Position numbers and translations under genes: made by a program. 64,000 nt of DNA. Origin: Alistipes sp. Lineage in GTDB: Bacteria; Bacteroidota; Bacteroidia; Bacteroidales; Rikenellaceae. Positions 59,379 to 64,000 of the stretch are shown piece after piece (position 1 is the stretch's first letter; each line of letters opens with the position of its first letter). The notes below the pieces were generated by a model. It did not search any database, was not told the DNA's origin, and saw only the letters and a program-made list of their open reading frames with translations. The stretch spans positions 1 to 64,000 of the forward strand of contig JAFZFX010000045.1 of the NCBI GenBank assembly GCA_017555695.1, given 5' to 3'.

Positions 59379-59896
59379 AGATTGCCGCGTCGGGTTACAC
59401 CCTCCTCATAATGACAGATACAACAACAATTCTCCCACTCACCGCGGTGGGACACCATCCATTAGCCGTAAGAGGATTCTCACTTAATAAAAGGCATCTT
59501 TTTGATGCCTCCACCTTTTGGCCCACAAAAGGTGGCGCCAAAATGGGCGCGGTGACAAGTTTTCGGGGTCGGTGCTTGCCGTCGGTAAAACTTGCCTGCC
59601 GCGGTTGGGCTTCGCACCACAGATAAATTCAGAATTCAGAATTGGATTTGTCATTACGAGAGCCGTTAGGCTCGTGGTAATCTCCTATATTCCCAAATGA
59701 GATTGCCGCGTCGGAGTAAACTCCTCCTCGCAATGACAGACAGTTTAACAAAAAATTCTCCCTCTATGTTAGAGGGAGTACCCTTTAGGGGGAGGGAGTG
59801 TGTTCTTGGAATGATATATTCTACCAATTTACAGACTCCTCCGTCACACTTTCAGTGTGCCACCTCCTCTAGCTTAGAGGAGGAATTTTTATTAAA
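59379..59896 (-). repeat. composite intergenic repeat, copy B (inverted)
   Basis: The reverse complement of this stretch follows copy A (28577-29065) hairpin by hairpin: REP-like unit 59379-59415, CCCAC stem, GGCATC stem, CCTTTT stem, REP-like units 59650-59684 and 59699-59736, CTCCCTCT stem, CACACT stem and CCTCCTCT stem. Copy B has about 47 extra bases in the middle (59530-59600) and lacks a 17-base stretch of copy A. Stems are the same while loops differ. Open frames in it are not genes. Confidence 0.85.
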
Positions 59897-59899
59897 TGA

Positions 59900-59962
59900 C
59901 AGAAACACCTACGGCTGTGGGACACTTTCTATTAGCAAGAGTAGTGCCCTCGCTTAATAAAA
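59900..59962 (-). repeat. degenerate copy of one composite-repeat module
   Basis: CTGTGGGACACTTTCTATTAG then CTCGCTTAATAAAA resembles the module GTGGGACACCATCCATTAG then CTCACTTAATAAAA at 59452-59490. It is an extra partial copy just outside copy B. Confidence 0.5.
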
Positions 59963-60345
59963 ACTCTGTTAATAAAAATATTATAGTGTATTGATGATGC
60001 TACTTATCCATCAAATACATCGCGAGCGAAACGAAAAATATAACAAGTTCTGCCATAACATTGTGCAGTGTGTCGCGGCTCAACGACTCGTATATAGGTA
60101 ATGAATGAAACAAATATAAAGAAAGTGCGAGCCTGCTTCTATCCGACGGTAGGCCTTCGACTGCCCAATGGTAGATATAACGACTCACACTTTGGGCTAT
60201 ATGCTTTGGATAAACATATAACATACCAAAATGAGCATCTTTACATCCCTACCATAATGAAGTGTCGAAGTTCACCGTCGAGGATAATAAAACGCTTTCA
60301 AATATATATGTCTGTCGCACCTTGCGACTATACAAAGGTAAGAAT
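59963..60345 (-). ncRNA. unexplained structured intergenic segment, possible RNA
   Basis: No convincing gene lies here. On the minus strand exact -7 boxes occur at 60333-60340 (TACCTTTG) and 60299-60306 and 60111-60118 (both TATATTTG). A hairpin GTCGCA-AGG-TGCGAC follows the first. Further on AAAGTGTGAG and CTCGCACTTT (about 60121-60196) close a stem of some 75 bases. An open frame of 74 codons at 60000-60224 has no family I know. The direction and the promoters suggest a stand-alone transcript, but I cannot name it. Confidence 0.3.
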
Positions 60346-60405
60346 AAATTTTATTCCCCCAACATCACACCCGCCGAAAAACCCACAAAATCCCTCCGAA
60401 AAGCC

Positions 60406-60437
60406 AAAAAAAAGCCCACTCCTTGTGGGAGCGGGCC
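60406..60437 (-). terminator. terminator of the infA-rplQ operon
   Basis: On the minus strand GCCC-G-CTCC-CACAA-GGAG-T-GGGC is followed by eight T, about 40 bases past rplQ. Confidence 0.8.
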
Positions 60438-60477
60438 TTCGTTGATATATTTCACGCGCCGTAAACGACGCTAAGAA

Positions 60478-61047
60478 TTACATCTTCTTACCTACATTGG
60501 TCTTCTTTGCTACGGGAGCAGCCTTTGCCTTTGCAGCTGACTTAGGAGCCTTAGGTGCCTTAGCCTTCTTCTCGGCAACTACAGTTGCATCCTCTACAGC
60601 ATCAGTCTTCTTTGCTGCGGGCTTGCGAGAACGACGAGTCTTAGGCTTAGCCTCCTCAGTTGAAGGCAACTTGCCGAATGTGTAAGCCTCGTTGAAATCA
60701 ACGAACTCGATGATACACATATCAGCAGCATCACCAAGACGGAAACCAGTCTTGAGGATACGAGTGTAACCACCGGGACGCTCAGCAATCTTGGGAGCGA
60801 TAGTGCGGAACAACTCGGTTACAGCCTCCTTCTGCTTGAGGTATGAGAATACTACACGACGAGAGTGAGTAGTGTCCTCCTTTGATTTGGTTACCAAAGG
60901 CTCGATGAACTTCTGAACAGCCTTAGCCTTTGCTACCGTTGTCTCGATACGCTTGTGCAGAATGAGCGATGATGCCATATTTGACAACATAGCCTTGCGG
61001 TGACCCGCCTGTCTGCCAAGGTGATTAAAATTCTTATTGTGTCTCAT
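60478..61047 (-). CDS. rplQ: 50S ribosomal protein L17 with C-terminal extension
   Basis: Residues 1-125 are a normal bL17, with [20 protein letters not shown] opening and [20 protein letters not shown]. It lies near the peptide exit. After residue 128 an unusual tail of about 60 residues follows, rich in Lys, Ala and Pro ([20 protein letters not shown]). Such basic tails are seen in other Bacteroidetes L17 and probably contact rRNA or interact with exit-site factors. It is the last gene of the operon, 2 bases after rpoA. Confidence 0.97.
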   Translation of the reverse strand: MRHNKNFNHLGRQAGHRKAMLSNMASSLILHKRIETTVAKAKAVQKFIEPLVTKSKEDTTHSRRVVFSYLKQKEAVTELFRTIAPKIAERPGGYTRILKTGFRLGDAADMCIIEFVDFNEAYTFGKLPSTEEAKPKTRRSRKPAAKKTDAVEDATVVAEKKAKAPKAPKSAAKAKAAPVAKKTNVGKKM

Positions 61048-61049
61048 AA

Positions 61050-62042
61050 TTAGTCTTTATCAAGTTTGTAGAGTGATACGTCCATTCCGAACTTAAGATT
61101 GAGCGATGCCAGCAACTCGTCCAACTCAGTGAGTGACTTCTTACCGAAGTTACGGAACTTCAGCAAGTCGTTACGGTTGAGTTTTACCAAATCACCTACG
61201 GTATCAACATCAGCAGCCTTCAGGCAGTTCAAAGCGCGTACGCTCAAATCCTGGTCTGAGAGCTTAGTCTTCAGCAACTGACGCATACGCAATGCCTCGT
61301 CGTCCAAAGTGTCGTTCTCGCTGGTGTCGTCCATATTGATAGTAATCTTCTCGTCTGAGAAGAGCATAAAGTGCTGGATCAAAATCTTGGCGGCCTCTTT
61401 CAAAGCCTCCTTGGGATGAATCGAACCATCAGTAGTAATCTCCAAATTCAACTTTTCATAGTCGGTCTTCTGCTCGACACGGTAGTCCTCGATCGAGTAC
61501 TTGACATTCTTGATAGGTGTGAAGATAGAGTCAATCGGGAGTACATCAATTTCCTTATCCTCGGGAGTATTCTCCTCTGAGGGTACATATCCACGACCCT
61601 TACCGATGGTAATAGTGATCTGCATCTTTGTGCCGGGGGCCAAGTGGCAGATTACGAGCTCGGGATTGAGGACCTTGAATGATGAGAGATAATTTGAGAT
61701 ATAACCTGCTGTAAGCTCTGTTACGCCCGCTACATTTACAGTAACCTTCTCGAACTCCTCGTTCTCGACAGTGTGCAAAAAGCGAACCTGCTTGAGCTTC
61801 AGGATGATATCCATCATACCCTCCATCACACCCGGTATAGCGGCAAACTCATTGTTCACTCCGGCTACCTTTACGGTCGTAATTGCATAACCCTCCAATG
61901 ATGAGAGCAAAACGCGTCGCAAGGCGTTGCCGACAGTCATACCAAAGCCAGGCTCCAAGGGACGGAACTCGAACTTTCCGAACGAAGCTGTGGCCTCGAG
62001 CATAATAACCTTTTCAGGCTTCTGGAATGCTAATATTGCCAT
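61050..62042 (-). CDS. rpoA: RNA polymerase alpha subunit
   Basis: A 330-residue alpha subunit. The N-terminal assembly domain (about 1-235) includes [20 protein letters not shown], which dimerises and binds beta and beta-prime. The C-terminal domain (about 250-320) is the helix-hairpin-helix that contacts UP elements and activators: [20 protein letters not shown] and [15 protein letters not shown]. Length and gene order are standard. In Bacteroidetes this subunit pairs with the unusual primary sigma factor that reads TAnnTTTG boxes. Confidence 0.98.
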   Translation of the reverse strand: MAILAFQKPEKVIMLEATASFGKFEFRPLEPGFGMTVGNALRRVLLSSLEGYAITTVKVAGVNNEFAAIPGVMEGMMDIILKLKQVRFLHTVENEEFEKVTVNVAGVTELTAGYISNYLSSFKVLNPELVICHLAPGTKMQITITIGKGRGYVPSEENTPEDKEIDVLPIDSIFTPIKNVKYSIEDYRVEQKTDYEKLNLEITTDGSIHPKEALKEAAKILIQHFMLFSDEKITINMDDTSENDTLDDEALRMRQLLKTKLSDQDLSVRALNCLKAADVDTVGDLVKLNRNDLLKFRNFGKKSLTELDELLASLNLKFGMDVSLYKLDKD

Positions 62043-62067
62043 AAAATTATTGAATTTGTGTTAATTA

Positions 62068-62676
62068 CTACTTCGAGTAAAGGTTAACGATAAGTTGCTC
62101 CTTGATGTTCTCGGGAATCTCCTCACGCTCGGGCTGCTGGAGGAACTTGCCACTCATTGTAGCTGCGTCCCACTCCAACCAAGCGTAGCGGCTTCTTGCA
62201 GAACCTGATACAGACTCTGTGATAACCTCCAAGCTCTTCGACTTCTCGCGTACTGATACTACATCACCAGCCTTGAGTGCGTACGAAGGAATGTTTACTA
62301 CTGAGCCATTAACGCAGATGTGACGGTGTGAAACCAACTGACGCGCTGCTGCACGAGTCGGAGCGATACCCAAACGGTATACTACATTGTCCAGACGGCA
62401 CTCGAGCAACTTCAACAGGTTCTCACCTGTGATACCACCCATACGGGCTGCTGCCTCGTATGTACGTGCAAACTGCTTCTCCAAAATACCGTATGTGTAC
62501 TTTGCCTTCTGCTTCTCGCTCAACTGCTCTCCATACTCAGAGTTCTTCTTACGCTTGCGAGCAAGACCGTGCTGTCCGGGAGGATAGTTACGCTTCTCAA
62601 GCACCTTATCCGCACCATAGATAGCCTCGCCAAACTTACGGGCGATTTTTGATTTTGGTCCTATATATCTTGCCAT
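62068..62676 (-). CDS. rpsD: 30S ribosomal protein S4
   Basis: A 202-residue uS4, a primary 16S rRNA binder that nucleates small-subunit assembly and often autoregulates its operon. The N-terminal domain opens [20 protein letters not shown] and lacks the four zinc cysteines (C-minus form). The S4 RNA-binding fold is at [32 protein letters not shown], split here for brevity: [11 protein letters not shown] then [11 protein letters not shown]. It lies between rpsK and rpoA. Confidence 0.97.
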   Translation of the reverse strand: MARYIGPKSKIARKFGEAIYGADKVLEKRNYPPGQHGLARKRKKNSEYGEQLSEKQKAKYTYGILEKQFARTYEAAARMGGITGENLLKLLECRLDNVVYRLGIAPTRAAARQLVSHRHICVNGSVVNIPSYALKAGDVVSVREKSKSLEVITESVSGSARSRYAWLEWDAATMSGKFLQQPEREEIPENIKEQLIVNLYSK

Positions 62677-62755
62677 TGTTTTTACTTTTTTTAGTTTGTT
62701 CTAAAGTCTTTGTCTAAAGTCTCCGTGAATGTTATGCTTTGCTCCTGACGGCGCA

Positions 62756-63145
62756 TTATACGCGACGACGGTTGGGAGCACGGCAACCATTGTGGGGCAG
62801 CGGAGTAACATCGATGATCTCCATTACCTCGAGACCTGCACCGTGGATAGTACGAACGGCGCTCTCGCGACCCTGACCGGGACCCTTAACATAAACCTTA
62901 ACCTTGCGCAAGCCCATATCGAAGGCAACCTTTGCACAATCCTGTGCTGCAGTCTGTGCTGCATAGGGAGTATTCTTCTTCGAGCCGCGGAAACCCATCT
63001 TACCGGCTGAAGACCAGCTGATAACCTCGCCAACCTCGTTGGTGATGGTGATAATAACATTGTTAAAAGTCGAGTGTACGAAAGCCATACCCACGGCACC
63101 AACCTTAACAACCTTCTTCTTAACTGTTCCAGTTTTCTTTGCCAT
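62756..63145 (-). CDS. rpsK: 30S ribosomal protein S11
   Basis: A 129-residue uS11 of the small-subunit platform, contacting the mRNA exit region and S18. The core [19 protein letters not shown] and the C-terminal hallmark [18 protein letters not shown] are complete. It sits 13 bases after rpsM and 79 before rpsD. Confidence 0.98.
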   Translation of the reverse strand: MAKKTGTVKKKVVKVGAVGMAFVHSTFNNVIITITNEVGEVISWSSAGKMGFRGSKKNTPYAAQTAAQDCAKVAFDMGLRKVKVYVKGPGQGRESAVRTIHGAGLEVMEIIDVTPLPHNGCRAPNRRRV

Positions 63146-63158
63146 AACTTCCTATTTA

Positions 63159-63539
63159 TTACTTCGTTGCCTTTTTCTTGTTTGCGACTGTCTTCTTGCG
63201 ACCCTTACGAGTACGAGCGTTGTTCTTAGTCGACTGACCGCGAACGGGAAGACCCAGACGGTGACGAATACCACGGTAGCAACCGATATCCATCAAACGC
63301 TTGATGTTGAGCTGAACCAGTGAGCGGCACTCGCCCTCTACCTTGATGCCCATCTCAGCGATTGTTGAACGGATAGCACCTACCTGCTCGTCAGTCCACT
63401 CGCTTACTTTAATATCTTCACTAATTCCTGCTGCTGCAAGAATCTTGCTCGACGTGCTGCGACCGATACCGTAGATATAAGTCAAGCCAATCACGCCTCG
63501 CTTGTTTTTTGGTAAATCTACACCAACTATACGTGCCAT
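63159..63539 (-). CDS. rpsM: 30S ribosomal protein S13
   Basis: A 126-residue uS13 in the head of the small subunit; it makes the B1a/B1b bridges and its C-terminal tail reaches the P-site tRNA. It opens [21 protein letters not shown] with a helix-two-turn-helix and ends in the basic tail [20 protein letters not shown]. Slightly longer than E. coli S13 (118). It follows rpmJ by 31 bases. Confidence 0.98.
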   Translation of the reverse strand: MARIVGVDLPKNKRGVIGLTYIYGIGRSTSSKILAAAGISEDIKVSEWTDEQVGAIRSTIAEMGIKVEGECRSLVQLNIKRLMDIGCYRGIRHRLGLPVRGQSTKNNARTRKGRKKTVANKKKATK

Positions 63540-63570
63540 AAATTCTTTACTTTAATTAATCGTTTGAATA

Positions 63571-63687
63571 TTACCCTTGGCGCATTTTGAACTTAGGATT
63601 CTTCTTGCAGATAACATAAAGCTTACCCTTGCGCTTTACAATCTTACAATCCTCACTTCTCTTCTTGATTGATGCTTTTACTTTCAT
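63571..63687 (-). CDS. rpmJ: 50S ribosomal protein L36
   Basis: A 38-residue protein reading [15 protein letters not shown] at the start and [10 protein letters not shown] at the end. bL36 stabilises 23S rRNA near the A-site finger. Two of the four zinc ligands are lost: the first Cys is Ser and the last His is Phe, leaving Cys14 and Cys27, the common form in Bacteroidetes. It is normally missed in ORF searches because of its size. It lies between infA and rpsM, as expected. Confidence 0.97.
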   Translation of the reverse strand: MKVKASIKKRSEDCKIVKRKGKLYVICKKNPKFKMRQG

Positions 63688-63706
63688 AATTTTCAAGCAA
63701 TCTTAA

Positions 63707-63925
63707 TTATTTGTACCTAAAGGATATACGACCCTTACTCAAATCATAAGGAGTCATCTCCACTTTGACCTTATCACCGGGCAAAATCTTAATGTAGTGC
63801 ATACGCATCTTACCCGAGATATGAGCCGTGATAACGTGTCCGTTATCCAATTCGACACGGAACATAGCGTTTGACAACGCCTCGATGATAGTTCCGTCTC
63901 TTTCAATAGCAGTCTGTTTTGCCAT
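63707..63925 (-). CDS. infA: translation initiation factor IF-1
   Basis: A 72-residue OB-fold protein that blocks the A site during initiation. It opens [20 protein letters not shown] and has [32 protein letters not shown] and the ending GRISFRYK, all family hallmarks. It is the first gene of the operon visible here. In other Bacteroidales map or secY lies upstream, beyond the window edge. Confidence 0.98.
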   Translation of the reverse strand: MAKQTAIERDGTIIEALSNAMFRVELDNGHVITAHISGKMRMHYIKILPGDKVKVEMTPYDLSKGRISFRYK

Positions 63926-64000
63926 AGAGTTTTACTTAATTGTTAAGTGCTTGTTCGATTATATTAAAGTCTGTCAAAATGTCTGGTCCGTCACGACGGA

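Noticed and set aside
59336-59626. Open frame of 96 codons and others between 59.3 and 60.0 kb
   Set aside because: They lie across REP-like units and hairpins of copy B, with no signal for translation.
60000-60224. Open frame of 74 codons, minus strand
   Set aside because: Codon use is unlike genes of the window, and its length can arise by chance in a structured segment. It is left as possible RNA rather than a gene.
63987-64000. TCCGT-CACG-ACGGA hairpin at the right edge
   Set aside because: Cut by the window end. It could be a terminator or part of a repeat, but there is too little sequence to judge.

Overview
The window looks like a chromosomal segment of a Bacteroidales bacterium, most likely an Alistipes-like member of the Rikenellaceae. 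The evidence is a SusC/SusD pair, many lipoproteins with acidic residues after the lipobox cysteine, a Bacteroides-type serine palmitoyltransferase, type B L31, C-minus L36, and -7 boxes of the Bacteroidetes form TAnnTTTG, several with TTTG 19 to 21 bases upstream. The genus is inferred from GC-rich core genes and gene content; no 16S gene is present. I see no phage, conjugative element, IS transposase or CRISPR array.

Region 1 (1-2.5 kb): L31, a small GlsB/YeaQ membrane protein, a CAU-anticodon tRNA and the cell-wall recycling kinase AnmK. Region 2 (2.6-17.9 kb, all minus strand): a nine-gene block running from SusC and SusD through two large surface lipoproteins, two leucine-rich-repeat lipoproteins, a subtilisin-type lipoprotein protease, a DUF1573 protein and a small lipoprotein. 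It contains no polysaccharide-degrading enzyme and no regulator, so peptide or glycoprotein capture is the best reading. Region 3 (18.1-21.8 kb): an AT-rich small lipoprotein and the gadB-gadC pair (glutamate to GABA, acid resistance). Region 4 (22.1-28.4 kb): a 951-residue surface lipoprotein with codon use like highly expressed genes, then a TlpA-like thioredoxin, a DUF6029-like barrel and an Omp28-type lipoprotein.

Region 5 (28.5-59.9 kb) is bracketed by two near-identical composite repeats of about 0.5 kb in opposite orientation. Each is a chain of hairpins and REP-like units. Between them lie an oxidoreductase, an LTA-synthase-type enzyme, rlmH, a truncated GH2-like protein, asnS, an SGNH esterase, rpoN, a PAP2-like membrane protein, a ROK protein, an endonuclease/phosphatase-family enzyme, a large beta-galactosidase, a Na/phosphate transporter, fructose-bisphosphate aldolase, an AT-rich HNH endonuclease, a second SGNH protein, a dihydroorotate-dehydrogenase-like protein, an AraC regulator, a radical SAM enzyme, dxs, a lipocalin, serine palmitoyltransferase, pyrH, a TlpA thioredoxin and frr.

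Region 6 (60.4-64 kb, minus strand) is the end of the ribosomal protein supercluster: infA-rpmJ-rpsM-rpsK-rpsD-rpoA-rplQ. Between it and frr lies about 0.5 kb of unexplained sequence with Bacteroidetes promoter boxes and a foldable segment.

The observations most worth following are the inverted composite repeats, the SusCD-protease-LRR locus, two well-placed candidate operators (50.5 kb and 34.7 kb), the GH2-like pseudoenzyme, the lone HNH endonuclease and the possible RNA at 60.0-60.3 kb.
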